Both the position numbers and the translations under genes were made by a program. Shown here one piece after another: positions 53,197 to 62,249 of a stretch of DNA of 64,000 bases; the stretch's first letter is position 1; each line of letters opens with the position of its first letter. The stretch comes from JABMQB01 sp963677475 (GTDB lineage Bacteria > Bacteroidota > Bacteroidia > Bacteroidales > Prolixibacteraceae), in contig CAXXQD010000021.1 of the NCBI GenBank assembly GCA_963677475.2, forward strand, positions 124,001 through 188,000, in the 5' to 3' direction. The notes beneath the pieces are model-generated. The model searched no databases. It saw only the letters and a list, made by a program, of their open reading frames with translations, and was not told the origin of the DNA.

Positions 53197-53516
53197 GGTA
53201 TTTTTATTTAAGTTGTTAATTATTTTCAAGCTTTTTCATCCCGGAATGTAAAAGATAAAACAAGTATAATGCCAAATATTTAAAAAATTTCTCCTCCGAA
53301 GTTATTGTCGCACTTGGTTTTTATCGTCTTTCTTCAAAAAAATAAAACAATGGGTGCAAGTTTTATTAACATGCTGTGTCAAATCATTGTTCAATTTAAA
53401 ACGCAAGGTTTGATTATCTATTCCGGTTTTGATTGAATCGGTGAAACTTAATTCTTTGACAAAAATTCTTAGAATTTGAACTTTAGTCGATAACTTTAAT
53501 AAAAATATGTTGAGTT
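53197..53516. other. 320-bp divergent intergenic region before the PqqD operon
   Basis: A/T-rich, no strong hairpin and no exact TAnnTTTG on the plus strand; TAACTTTA near 53490 is the closest match before the operon. A 28-codon frame from ATG 53350 to the TGA at 53434-53436 (MGASFINMLCQIIVQF...) is the only small plus-strand ORF that caught my eye. It has no supporting ribosome site. Confidence 0.45.
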
Positions 53517-53780
53517 ATGAAAATAATAGATGAAATCAAAATAAGTGAAAACGGATTTGTTTTCAATTCAAAAACTGGAGATTCCTTTAGTTTAAACACA
53601 TTTGGACTTGAAATCATCCAACAAATCCAGGACAACAAGGATTTTGATCAGATAAAAATCGAGATGCTGGAAAAATATGAAGTAGATGAACTGAATTTCG
53701 AAAAAGATTTTTACGAATTCTGCGCACTTTTAAAGCACCATCAGATCATATCTTCAGAAAATCCAACAAACTTTAAGTAA
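53517..53780 (+). CDS. PqqD-like peptide-recognition protein
   Basis: The protein (87 residues) fits the PqqD/RiPP recognition element: FVFNSKTGDSFSLNTFGLEIIQQI (three strands then helix) followed by IKIEMLEKYEV and FEKDFYEFCALLKHHQII. In PqqD-type proteins this winged-helix-like fold holds a leader peptide for a modifying enzyme; here no radical SAM enzyme is nearby, and the next gene, 6 bp away, is an ATP-grasp ligase. It is first in a seven-gene operon. Whether a ribosomal peptide is its ligand is unproven. Confidence 0.72.
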   Translation: MKIIDEIKISENGFVFNSKTGDSFSLNTFGLEIIQQIQDNKDFDQIKIEMLEKYEVDELNFEKDFYEFCALLKHHQIISSENPTNFK

Positions 53781-53786
53781 CCGGAT

Positions 53787-54833
53787 ATGGCAAAACAAAA
53801 AATTACATTGGCCGTAACCGGACTGAACAACACCGATAATCCGGGCCCCGGTGTTCCTGTGATTCGTGGGGCAAAAGAATCGGAAGATTTTGATGTTCGG
53901 GTAATTGGTTTGGTGTATGAAAACCTGGAACCCGGCATTTATATGGAAGGTTTGTGCGACCGCATTTTCCAAATACCATACCCTTCAACAGGATCAAACG
54001 AGCTTATTGAACGAATTGAAAATATACACCAACAGGAAAAAATTGATGTGTTGATCCCAAATTTTGACGCCGAACTTTTTTCGTTTATGAAAAATGAACA
54101 AAGGCTGAAGGAACAGGGAATCCATACTTTTCTGCCCAGCCTTAAACAATTCCAGGAAAGGGAAAAAGACAAGCTCGCAGATTATGGTGAAAAATACGGT
54201 GTTAAAGTTCCGGGCAGTGTCAATCTTGGCAATCTAAATCAAATTAAAGAGCTGGAAGAAAAATTTGATTACCCCATAATGCTTAAAGGCCAGTTTTACG
54301 ATGCATACGAAACCAACAATGAAGAACAGGTAAAACAGGCATTTCATAAAATATCAGCGAAATGGGGATTCCCGGTTATTGCTCAGGAATATGTAAAAGG
54401 GACCGAAGTGAATGTTATTGCCCTCGGCGATGGCAAGGGAAACACAATAGCGGCAGTTCCAATGCGCAAACAATATATTACCGACAAAGGAAAAGCATGG
54501 GGTGGAATTACCCTTTCGGATGAGAAAATGATGGAACTCACCCGAATGCTCATCGAAAAAACAAAATGGAAAGGTGGGATGGAGCTTGAATTGATTAAAA
54601 CCAACGATGGCGAATACTACCTGATAGAAATTAACCCGAGGATTCCTGCCTGGGTTTACCTGGCTGTTGGTGCTGGGCAAAATATTCCGGAAGCCTTGAT
54701 CAAACTTGCACTGGGACACGAAGTAAAGCCAATGACTAGTTATAAAATAGGAAAAATGTTTGTACGGTATTCCTACGATATGATTGTGGATTTAGAAAAA
54801 TTTGCAGCTATTTCAATGAACAAAGAAATTTGA
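53787..54833 (+). CDS. ATP-grasp carboxylate-amine ligase
   Basis: A 348-residue ATP-grasp enzyme with an N-terminal Rossmann-like part (KITLAVTGLNN..DNPGPGVPVIRG) and the ATP-grasp core: YPIMLKGQFYDA, VIAQEYVKGTEVNVIALGDG, GGMELELI and the magnesium motif YYLIEINPRIPAWVYL. This family activates a carboxylate as acyl phosphate and joins it to an amine or thiol. It is related to carbamoyl-phosphate synthase-like and peptide-ligase ATP-grasps rather than D-Ala ligase. Six base pairs after the PqqD-like gene and 12 bp before a PLP decarboxylase, it may ligate an amino acid to a carrier or peptide. Confidence 0.88.
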   Translation: MAKQKITLAVTGLNNTDNPGPGVPVIRGAKESEDFDVRVIGLVYENLEPGIYMEGLCDRIFQIPYPSTGSNELIERIENIHQQEKIDVLIPNFDAELFSFMKNEQRLKEQGIHTFLPSLKQFQEREKDKLADYGEKYGVKVPGSVNLGNLNQIKELEEKFDYPIMLKGQFYDAYETNNEEQVKQAFHKISAKWGFPVIAQEYVKGTEVNVIALGDGKGNTIAAVPMRKQYITDKGKAWGGITLSDEKMMELTRMLIEKTKWKGGMELELIKTNDGEYYLIEINPRIPAWVYLAVGAGQNIPEALIKLALGHEVKPMTSYKIGKMFVRYSYDMIVDLEKFAAISMNKEI

Positions 54834-54845
54834 AAACATAAAGCG

Positions 54846-56192
54846 ATGGAAAAATTAGCATACGAAAAACCAATTATTAGTAAAATAACAGCCGGGGTTC
54901 CCAACAAATTTGGTTTGCCGGCAAAACAAAAAGTTATTTCCGAAATTGAAGGTATCCCTGTTTCCAGTATTATGGAAGAATATGGATCGCCAGTATTTGT
55001 TATCTCTGAGAAAAAAATACGCGACACCTACCATGAAGCCAAGTTGGCATTTGAAACACGGTACCCAAAAGTGCAGTTTGCATGGTCATACAAAACCAAC
55101 TATTTGGATGCGGTTTGTAGCATTTTTCACGATGAAGGTTCATGGGCCGAAGTAGTTTCAGGCTTTGAATTTGAAAAAGCACTTGCACTCGGTGTAAATG
55201 GTACAAACATCCTTTTTAATGGACCCGACAAATCAGAGCAGGATTTGGAATTGGCCATTAACAACAATGCATGTATCCATATCGACCATTTCGATGAACT
55301 GTACCTACTAATTGCCACCACCAAGAAACTGCAGAAAAAAGCCAGGGTTGCCATTCGAATTAACCTTGATGCCGGAATTTATCCCATGTGGGACCGCTTT
55401 GGTTTTAATTATGAAAACGGTGAGGCTTGGAATGCGATTAACCGGATAATGTTGGCTGAAGATTTGGAATTAATAGGCCTGCACACACACATTGGTACCT
55501 ATATTATGTCTGCTGCTGCCTACGGTGTGGCAGCAAGAAAACTTTCCGTTTTATATATGTCGGTGCATCAAAAATTTGATTACTGGTTAAAATACATTGA
55601 CCTTGGCGGAGGATTTGCTTCGAAAAATACCCTAAAAGGAGCTTACATGCCAGGTTCTGAAACATGCCCTTCGTTCGATGAATATGCCGAAGCCATTTCA
55701 AATGCCCTGATTTCTTCCGAAATACCGCATGAAAACCTACCCGTGCTTTTCCTGGAAACCGGACGTGCACTTATTGATGATGCCGGGTATTTATTAACAA
55801 CTGTTCTTGCAAATAAAATTTCTTCAGTTGGAAGAAGAACAACTGTGATCGATGCCGGGGTAAACTTATTATTTACATCGTTCTGGTATAACCTGGGGGT
55901 TTTCCACACCAAAGAAAAATCGAGCCTTGCCGAAGAAACCACCATTTATGGGCCACTCTGTATGAATATTGATGTAATTCGTGATGCCATCAACATCCCT
56001 CATGCAAAAGTTGGGGACCAACTGGTCATAGAGCGTGTTGGGGCATACAATATGACCCAATGGATGCAATTTATCACCTACAGGCCAAATGTTGTTTTAA
56101 TTGATTTGGAAGGGAAAATGCATATTATACGTAAAAAAGAAGAATTGAACTCGCTGAAAAGTTTTGAATTAAATCCCAAAAAACAGGCATAA
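54846..56192 (+). CDS. diaminopimelate decarboxylase-like fold III PLP enzyme
   Basis: The protein (448 residues) is in the LysA/alanine-racemase-like PLP fold III class. The lysine that binds PLP is in FAWSYKTNYLDAV; LIGLHTHIGT, DLGGGFASKNTLKGAY (phosphate loop), LETGRALIDDAGYL, YGPLCMNIDVI and RVGAYNMTQWMQF match the DapDC order, with ETGR and CMNID in place of EPGR and CESxD. These substitutions suggest a substrate other than meso-diaminopimelate, for instance a ligated or D-amino acid. It overlaps nothing but abuts the next gene with no gap. A housekeeping lysA role seems unlikely given the neighbours. Confidence 0.88.
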   Translation: MEKLAYEKPIISKITAGVPNKFGLPAKQKVISEIEGIPVSSIMEEYGSPVFVISEKKIRDTYHEAKLAFETRYPKVQFAWSYKTNYLDAVCSIFHDEGSWAEVVSGFEFEKALALGVNGTNILFNGPDKSEQDLELAINNNACIHIDHFDELYLLIATTKKLQKKARVAIRINLDAGIYPMWDRFGFNYENGEAWNAINRIMLAEDLELIGLHTHIGTYIMSAAAYGVAARKLSVLYMSVHQKFDYWLKYIDLGGGFASKNTLKGAYMPGSETCPSFDEYAEAISNALISSEIPHENLPVLFLETGRALIDDAGYLLTTVLANKISSVGRRTTVIDAGVNLLFTSFWYNLGVFHTKEKSSLAEETTIYGPLCMNIDVIRDAINIPHAKVGDQLVIERVGAYNMTQWMQFITYRPNVVLIDLEGKMHIIRKKEELNSLKSFELNPKKQA

Positions 56193-58421
56193 ATGAGGAA
56201 CATTAGCCTACATGCAAAAGAATTTTTAAATTCCATATTGAACAGCTACTCGCAGGTCTTTTTTTCGACTTCAAAAATCCTGGCTGTCCTTTTGTTATTG
56301 ATCAGCTTTTTTGATTATGGGGCAGGAATTGGAGGATTATTTGGCGTATTGGTTGCCAACCTGCTTGCCTGGGGTTTAGGGTACAACAAATATTTTGTGA
56401 CCTCCGGACTTTATGGATTTAATGCATTGCTTGTGGGGCTGGGTATCGGACTCTTTTACCAGCCATCAGTTGAAGTGGTACTATTAATTGCAATTTCAGC
56501 CGTTTTAACTTTCTTTATTACAATTGTATTTCAAGGCGTTTTAGGAAAATATGGGCTTCCGTATTTAAGCATCCCTTTTTTGTTCGCTATTTGGATTATT
56601 GCCTTATCAACCAACGAACTTTCGGCATTAAATATCAGTCAACGAGGAATTTTCACCTACAATGAATTGTATGCATTGGGCGGGCAAAAGTTTGTTGATT
56701 TCTATCATTTCCTTGAAAATGCCATTGAAGCCAGGTTCATCAAAACCTATTTTCACTCCTTGGGGGCAATCTTCTTTCAGATGCATTTATTGGCAGGCAT
56801 TATCATTGCTATCGGGCTACTAATTTATTCCCGGATAACGTTTGTCCTCTCTATTATTGGTTACTCAGTTGCCTGGGTTTTTTACCAAATTGTTGGTATT
56901 GAATTTAGTTCATTAGGCTACACCTTTATTGGGTTTAATTATATTTTAACTGCTATAGCGCTGGGTGGTTATTATCTTGTGCCCGGGAGGATTAGTTATG
57001 CATGGATCATTTTGTTGCTTCCAACGGTGGTTTTAATTACCACCGGGACTCAACAGGTTTTCGAAATTCTCAAAATATCGCCCTATTCCCTTCCTTTCAA
57101 TATGGTGGTTTTAATGTTTCTATATGCCTTAAAGCTACGTGTTAAACGGCCCAAAAAGCTCATTGAAACGCCCGTTCAGTTGGGCAATCCCGAAAAAAAC
57201 CTCTACCTATATTCCGGAAATATGAAACGTTTCCCGGCGGCTTATCCCGTGGCGGCAACCTTGCCGTTTTATGGCGAATGGACTGTGAACCAGGGGCATA
57301 ATGGGGAATATACCCACAAAGGCGAATGGAGGCATGCATGGGATTTTATAATCAACGATAGAAACGGAAAACAATTTAAAGGTTCGGGAGATTTCGCCGA
57401 AGACTACTTTTGCTACAACAAAGCAATTTTGGCGCCTTTTGATGGAACAATTATCGAAGCAGTCAATAATATCCCCGACAATACCATTGGCGACATCAAT
57501 ACAAAAAACAATTGGGGCAACACAATTATCATCAAACAAAACGACTATTTATACGCTAAACTTTGCCATTTAAAATTTAATTCGCTTGAAGTAAAAGCTG
57601 GCGATCAGGTAAAAAAAGGGCAAATCATCGGGAGATGCGGAAATTCAGGGCGTTCGCCATATCCACATTTACATTTTCAATTTCAGGCAACCCCTTACAT
57701 TGGTTCGGTAACCCTTGATTACCCGTTCGGGCATTATTTATTGAAAGAAGAAAAACAATTCACACTTAAAAATTTTGATTTTCCGGGAAACAGCCAAATT
57801 GTAGCAAACCCAACAGTAAACCCAGAGCTCAAAAAAGCCTTGCATTTTATCCCCGGACAAAGGTTATTGATACATGTTGATGTGGAATCTGAAATAGAAA
57901 AATGGAAAAAACTTGCAGGCGATTTTTCGTGGCTTGTTGAAACCGATATTTACAATACCACCTACATCCGGTGTGAAAAAGAAAATGCCCGGGCATATCT
58001 GTACAACGACGGTAATATGCACTATTTTACCAATTACGCCGGACCTAAACATTCCATTTTACACTGGTTTTTCGTTTCACTATTTAAAACCCCACTCGGA
58101 TTTTTGCCAAATAGTGTGATTCATGACCGGATTCCCATAAACAGGATGTTTGGGGGATTTATCAAATTCTTGCAGGATTTAGTAGCCCCGCTGTTTCTAT
58201 TCCTTAAAATCGACTATGAACTTAAAATGAACGATTCCGGGGATATATTATCCTCAGGAGATATTGATATGTCAGCCTTAGTAATAAAGAAAATCCTTTC
58301 AAGGGAATTAAAAAGATATAAAATAGGCCTTCAAATAAGCCAGGCTGGAGAAATCCGGATAACAATTGATTTTAAAGAAGCTAAAATTAAAATCTTATGT
58401 CGAAACGAATCGGAATTATAG
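56193..58421 (+). CDS. urea transporter fused to M23 metallopeptidase
   Basis: A 742-residue fusion. Residues 1-315 hold about ten membrane helices and the urea-transporter pattern (GLGYNKYFVTSGLYGFNALLVGLG in two pieces, then LGYTFIGFNYILTAIALGG as the second repeat). From about 355 a lysostaphin-type M23 domain follows: HAWD (H381, D384), LCHL (H459) and HLH (H492, H494). The first motif is H-x-x-D where most M23 proteins have H-x3-D. The last ~180 residues are of unknown fold. It may couple export or uptake of a small amide or amine to cell-wall or peptide cleavage. Its stop overlaps the next gene by 25 bp. Confidence 0.82.
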   Translation: MRNISLHAKEFLNSILNSYSQVFFSTSKILAVLLLLISFFDYGAGIGGLFGVLVANLLAWGLGYNKYFVTSGLYGFNALLVGLGIGLFYQPSVEVVLLIAISAVLTFFITIVFQGVLGKYGLPYLSIPFLFAIWIIALSTNELSALNISQRGIFTYNELYALGGQKFVDFYHFLENAIEARFIKTYFHSLGAIFFQMHLLAGIIIAIGLLIYSRITFVLSIIGYSVAWVFYQIVGIEFSSLGYTFIGFNYILTAIALGGYYLVPGRISYAWIILLLPTVVLITTGTQQVFEILKISPYSLPFNMVVLMFLYALKLRVKRPKKLIETPVQLGNPEKNLYLYSGNMKRFPAAYPVAATLPFYGEWTVNQGHNGEYTHKGEWRHAWDFIINDRNGKQFKGSGDFAEDYFCYNKAILAPFDGTIIEAVNNIPDNTIGDINTKNNWGNTIIIKQNDYLYAKLCHLKFNSLEVKAGDQVKKGQIIGRCGNSGRSPYPHLHFQFQATPYIGSVTLDYPFGHYLLKEEKQFTLKNFDFPGNSQIVANPTVNPELKKALHFIPGQRLLIHVDVESEIEKWKKLAGDFSWLVETDIYNTTYIRCEKENARAYLYNDGNMHYFTNYAGPKHSILHWFFVSLFKTPLGFLPNSVIHDRIPINRMFGGFIKFLQDLVAPLFLFLKIDYELKMNDSGDILSSGDIDMSALVIKKILSRELKRYKIGLQISQAGEIRITIDFKEAKIKILCRNESEL

Positions 58422-59725
58422 GCATATTATTGCTATACCTGAGCACAGCAATTGCGCAGGACAAATGGACCTTCACGGAAGTGGATACAAGATCGTATGA
58501 TTTGTACCAACAGCAAAAGTGGCATGAACTTGTTGATTATGCATTGGATGCCGAAAATCACGGGTTCAATTATTTTAACCTTCAGGCACGGATTGCCATT
58601 GCATACTTTAACCTTAAAAAGTACAGGACTTCCTCTAATTTGTTCTTAAAATTATGGGAGGGTAATCCTTCTCTGGAATGGCTTCAGGAATATGTATATT
58701 ACAGCTTATTATATAGCGGAAGGGCTGCCGAAGCAACAAAACTGGCATCGGGATTTAGCCCAGGAATGCAAACAAAAATCAACTATAAACCCGCCAAATT
58801 AAAGAGACTTGCCTTGGAAGGTGGAGTTTGCTTCAACCCTGATTTTAACTCGTTTACCAACGAAACCGAAACGCCTGTTTATGCGGGCGAAGATTACGGC
58901 GAAGCATTTTACCTGAAAAATTATCATTTTGAATCAATAGACCTGAGCCATCAAATAGCACCCGGGATTAGTTTGAACCATAACTTTACAAACATTGGTG
59001 TTACGCGTGAAGAACAGGTATTTTGGGGCGAAACATTTTCATTCCCAATCAAAATCAACCAATCACAGTATTTTATCAATCCATACATAATTTTAGGTAA
59101 AAAACTGCACTTTTCCCCTTCACTTAATGCCGTTTGGGGAAGCTCAAAAGTAAAAGTCGGAAGCTTGGATGCTAATTTGAATAAGGGTTTTTCAACAAAA
59201 ATGATCAACTATTCCGATTTTATATTTTCCACTTCACTTTGGTCACACTTTGGCAATTTTGCACCCGGGGCAGAGGTTAACCTGGCAAACATTAACGATG
59301 GTTCGTTTACACAGCTATCCACCTGGGTTATCTTTTATCCGTTTTCAAATGCCAATATTTACTTCACACCACGCGTTTATTTTAAGAGCGACAAAAACAA
59401 CAGCCTGGCATATAACACCTTTGGTATTTCCGGGGGTGTACAAATTGGTCCGATGCATGTTTACTCGCAATACTTAAATGGTGACATGAAAAATTTTATT
59501 GAATCGGCTGGATATGTGGTTGCAAATTTCCCGGGATCTTCTGAACAAAAACTATCCACAAGTATTTATTTCCCTTTCGGGAAAAAATATCAATTTGTTG
59601 TGCGCTACATTCATCAGAACATTGTGGAGGATTATATGGTTTACACCGAAGGAATACATACAAACACTATTGAATACAAGTACATTAAACATACATTAAC
59701 AACAGGAATATCATGGAACTTTTAA
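58397..59725 (+). CDS. outer-membrane beta-barrel with N-terminal TPR, YaiO-like
   Basis: A 442-residue protein. A signal peptide (IGIIGILLLYLSTAIAQ) is followed by three or four helical TPR-like repeats (about 25-125) and then alternating strand-rich sequence to the C-terminal Phe (TTGISWNF), as in outer-membrane barrels. This layout is that of YaiO-family proteins. Its start lies inside the end of the transporter gene, and its own end overlaps the next gene by 13 bp, so expression is coupled. It could be the outer-membrane exit or anchor of the operon's product. Confidence 0.75.
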   Translation: MSKRIGIIGILLLYLSTAIAQDKWTFTEVDTRSYDLYQQQKWHELVDYALDAENHGFNYFNLQARIAIAYFNLKKYRTSSNLFLKLWEGNPSLEWLQEYVYYSLLYSGRAAEATKLASGFSPGMQTKINYKPAKLKRLALEGGVCFNPDFNSFTNETETPVYAGEDYGEAFYLKNYHFESIDLSHQIAPGISLNHNFTNIGVTREEQVFWGETFSFPIKINQSQYFINPYIILGKKLHFSPSLNAVWGSSKVKVGSLDANLNKGFSTKMINYSDFIFSTSLWSHFGNFAPGAEVNLANINDGSFTQLSTWVIFYPFSNANIYFTPRVYFKSDKNNSLAYNTFGISGGVQIGPMHVYSQYLNGDMKNFIESAGYVVANFPGSSEQKLSTSIYFPFGKKYQFVVRYIHQNIVEDYMVYTEGIHTNTIEYKYIKHTLTTGISWNF

Positions 59726-60336
59726 AACATATAGTAATTACGTTCATGCTGGCAATTATCACCATTCCGGCATTGGCACAAACAAATCAGGCAATTTTGG
59801 AAAGCGCATTTTCAAAAAGTTACGGCCACGAAAAAAAAGGCGACTTTTCGGCATCAATGGAAGAACTAAAGAAGGTTTATGATGAATCGTCGTATGAAAT
59901 AAACCTACGTTTAGGATGGTTGAATTACAACGCCGGACTTTTCGACGAATCGATCATTTTTTACTCCATTGCACGAAAACTTATGCCTTATTCCGAAGAA
60001 GCGCGGTTTGGGCTGATTTTACCTAAAGCTGCCCTAGGGAAATGGGATGAAGTGATTGAATTATATAACCAGATTCTTGAAGTAAATCCCCGAAATACGG
60101 TTGCCCTTTATCGTCTGGGCTTGGTTTATTATGGGCGAAAAGACTATGACAAAGCCCATGGGCTTTTTAAACAAGTGGTAGATCTCTACCCTTTTGGGTA
60201 TGATGGCTTACTAATGCTTGCCTGGAGCTCTTATTTTCGTGGCAATTACAACCAGGCTAAAGTGCTGTTCAATAAAGTGAAATTATACAACCCAAACGAC
60301 GCTTCGGCAAACGAAGGATTGCAATTAATAAACTAA
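59713..60336 (+). CDS. exported tetratricopeptide-repeat protein
   Basis: A protein of 207 residues with signal peptide (IVITFMLAIITIPALAQ) and four to five TPRs (YEINLRLGWLNYNAGLFDESI, IELYNQILEVNPRNTVALYRLG, DYDKAHGLFKQVVDLYPFGYDG, NYNQAKVLFNKVKLYNPND). It probably acts as a periplasmic scaffold for the outer-membrane protein coded just before it; the genes overlap by 13 bp. Its repeats resemble the TPR portion of that neighbour. Confidence 0.82.
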   Translation: MELLKHIVITFMLAIITIPALAQTNQAILESAFSKSYGHEKKGDFSASMEELKKVYDESSYEINLRLGWLNYNAGLFDESIIFYSIARKLMPYSEEARFGLILPKAALGKWDEVIELYNQILEVNPRNTVALYRLGLVYYGRKDYDKAHGLFKQVVDLYPFGYDGLLMLAWSSYFRGNYNQAKVLFNKVKLYNPNDASANEGLQLIN

Positions 60337-60357
60337 TCAACATTAAATCAAACTATT

Positions 60358-61143
60358 ATGAAACCACTAATTTTAAGCTGCATTGCTATTTTCTTCATTT
60401 TTAGCGCACATGCCCAGATAAGTTTAGACCGTAAATACGACTACTCAACCACCATTGTAAAGTTTGAAACATTAGGTTACAAATACTATTTGATGGATGT
60501 ACCCAATGCCCAGTGCCGAATTTATAACCAGGACCACTCGCTTTATAAAACCATCAATTGCAGTGTTCCCAGCGGATATTATCTTGCCGATATTAAGTTC
60601 CTTTCAGAGAAATTGTTTGATACCGACGGAGGGATAGAATTGGCATATACGTACTACAAATATAATTCGTCGCAACAGTATTATACTTATGGCAGCAAAG
60701 TGATCAACGAAGACGGATCAACTTTGATAACCATTAGTAATGCCCAATATTTATATATCAACAAAACTTCTGATGATTCGTATAAGTTATTTGCCTATTG
60801 TTTAGATTATTCGGTATTTCCTGAAACAGTATGGACCAATATTTACAATATTTCAGGAGCACCAACTGCCATTGTCGAAAATAGCTCCCCAGAAATTGAA
60901 CTGAATATTTTCCCAAATCCGGCATCACAAACCGTTAAAGTTGAATATGAACTACCCGGTGATGTTTCGACCGGGATTTTACACCTGATTGATAATTCAG
61001 GAAGGCAGTTGAATCAATTTACCGTTGATAAACACACAAATTTTTTAGCACTGGATGTAAGTTCGTTTAAAAGTGGAATCTACCATTACTTCATCGAATA
61101 CGGCAATACCAGATCAGTATCGAAAAAATTGGTGGTAAGATAA
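60358..61143 (+). CDS. T9SS-secreted protein of unknown function
   Basis: The 261-residue protein starts with a signal peptide (LILSCIAIFFIFSAHAQ) and ends in a T9SS type A sorting domain (ELNIFPNPASQTVKVEYEL...GRQLNQF...SGIYHYFIEYGN...SKKLVVR). The middle (about 20-175) is rich in Tyr and Asn and seems to be a beta-propeller-like or beta-sandwich domain; I do not recognise it. It is last in the seven-gene operon, 21 bp after the TPR gene, and may be a surface effector or receptor of the system. Confidence 0.8.
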   Translation: MKPLILSCIAIFFIFSAHAQISLDRKYDYSTTIVKFETLGYKYYLMDVPNAQCRIYNQDHSLYKTINCSVPSGYYLADIKFLSEKLFDTDGGIELAYTYYKYNSSQQYYTYGSKVINEDGSTLITISNAQYLYINKTSDDSYKLFAYCLDYSVFPETVWTNIYNISGAPTAIVENSSPEIELNIFPNPASQTVKVEYELPGDVSTGILHLIDNSGRQLNQFTVDKHTNFLALDVSSFKSGIYHYFIEYGNTRSVSKKLVVR

Positions 61144-61145
61144 TT

Positions 61146-62165
61146 CTATGCCTCTTTTTTAGTCTGGATTACTTCGAAAATACGCGTAACTATAAGCGTA
61201 ATGGTAAAAATGCCAACAACCCAAAATCCATAAGTTTGCAGGCTCTGGGTTTGGTAAATTGCAGTAGCAATATTTCCAATTAGTAACCATTGAACGACAT
61301 AAAAAACAGTAATGTTTTTACCCAGCCAACGAAAGTAGCGAAGGACTTTTGCATTTGGGATTTTTTGTTGGATATAATTCCACAATACAATCCATAAAAA
61401 AACCACGCCAATCGCCCAAAGGAAATACAAAAATGTATGGTGGTAATATGCCGACAAATCAATGGTGGTTTGTATTCCAAAATTGCCAAACACTACAACC
61501 AGCAATGCAACTATTGAAATGACAAGTGCAAGCAGTGATTTTCGTTTCTGCATAAAATTTTTAATTCGAGCTTCTTCTTTTTGGAATAAAAAACCAATCA
61601 GCGGATAAACGAGCCAGGGAAAAATTGGGAAATAAGACCATGAGTAATTCCCGGCAATAAACGGCAGCAGGTAATTCCTATCGGTTACCATAAGCTGTTT
61701 ATTCATAAAAGCAGTTAAAATACTAACTGTTAAAATCAATACAACCAGCAGCAGGTTTTGCCCTTTTGATATGGTTTTTATCAAAGTTAAGATGATAATA
61801 CTGATTCCGGCAAGGTATAAAATATCGACACCCAGGATATATTCCAAAGGTTGGATTTGCCACCCTGAATATTTTATTTTCAGCAACAAATGGAAATTCA
61901 GTCCAATATTCAGAAACAGCCCAAGGATAAAAATAGCGATACCGCGCACCAGGTTTCGTGAAGTGCTTTTATTGCTTCGGGCAACAAAGTAACCCATCAC
62001 GATCATAAAAATGGGAACTGCTATCGGGCCACCCAAAACGAGTAAAATATCCCCAAGTAGGCTTTCCCGTCCCGGATAATCAATAAAGGTCTCCAAAATG
62101 TGTACAGGTACAATTAAAAATACGGCAAATCCTTTTAACAAATCGGGCAAAACAAATCGTTTCAT
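61146..62165 (-). CDS. membrane acyltransferase, DUF1624/acyltransferase-3-like
   Basis: A polytopic protein of 339 residues with about ten hydrophobic helices. The start DLLKGFAVFLIVPVHILETF and GPIAVPIFMIVMGYFVARSN resemble the heparan-alpha-glucosaminide acetyltransferase-like and OafA-like families, which pass acyl groups across the membrane to sugars. The His in PVHIL may be catalytic. It converges with the T9SS gene 2 bp away and follows the DUF2202 gene by 84 bp. Substrate is unknown. Confidence 0.8.
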   Translation of the reverse strand: MKRFVLPDLLKGFAVFLIVPVHILETFIDYPGRESLLGDILLVLGGPIAVPIFMIVMGYFVARSNKSTSRNLVRGIAIFILGLFLNIGLNFHLLLKIKYSGWQIQPLEYILGVDILYLAGISIIILTLIKTISKGQNLLLVVLILTVSILTAFMNKQLMVTDRNYLLPFIAGNYSWSYFPIFPWLVYPLIGFLFQKEEARIKNFMQKRKSLLALVISIVALLVVVFGNFGIQTTIDLSAYYHHTFLYFLWAIGVVFLWIVLWNYIQQKIPNAKVLRYFRWLGKNITVFYVVQWLLIGNIATAIYQTQSLQTYGFWVVGIFTITLIVTRIFEVIQTKKEA

Positions 62166-62249
62166 AACTTTTTTTATTGCAAAAGCCCTGAAGAAGATTT
62201 CTCCAGAGCTTTCTTTTTAACCATAAAAACACCTTATCATTATCCCCAC

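Noticed and set aside
54846..56192. Housekeeping diaminopimelate decarboxylase (lysA)
   Set aside because: Motifs differ (ETGR for EPGR, CMNID for CESxD) and the gene is locked in an operon with PqqD-like, ATP-grasp and export genes, so a lysA label would mislead.
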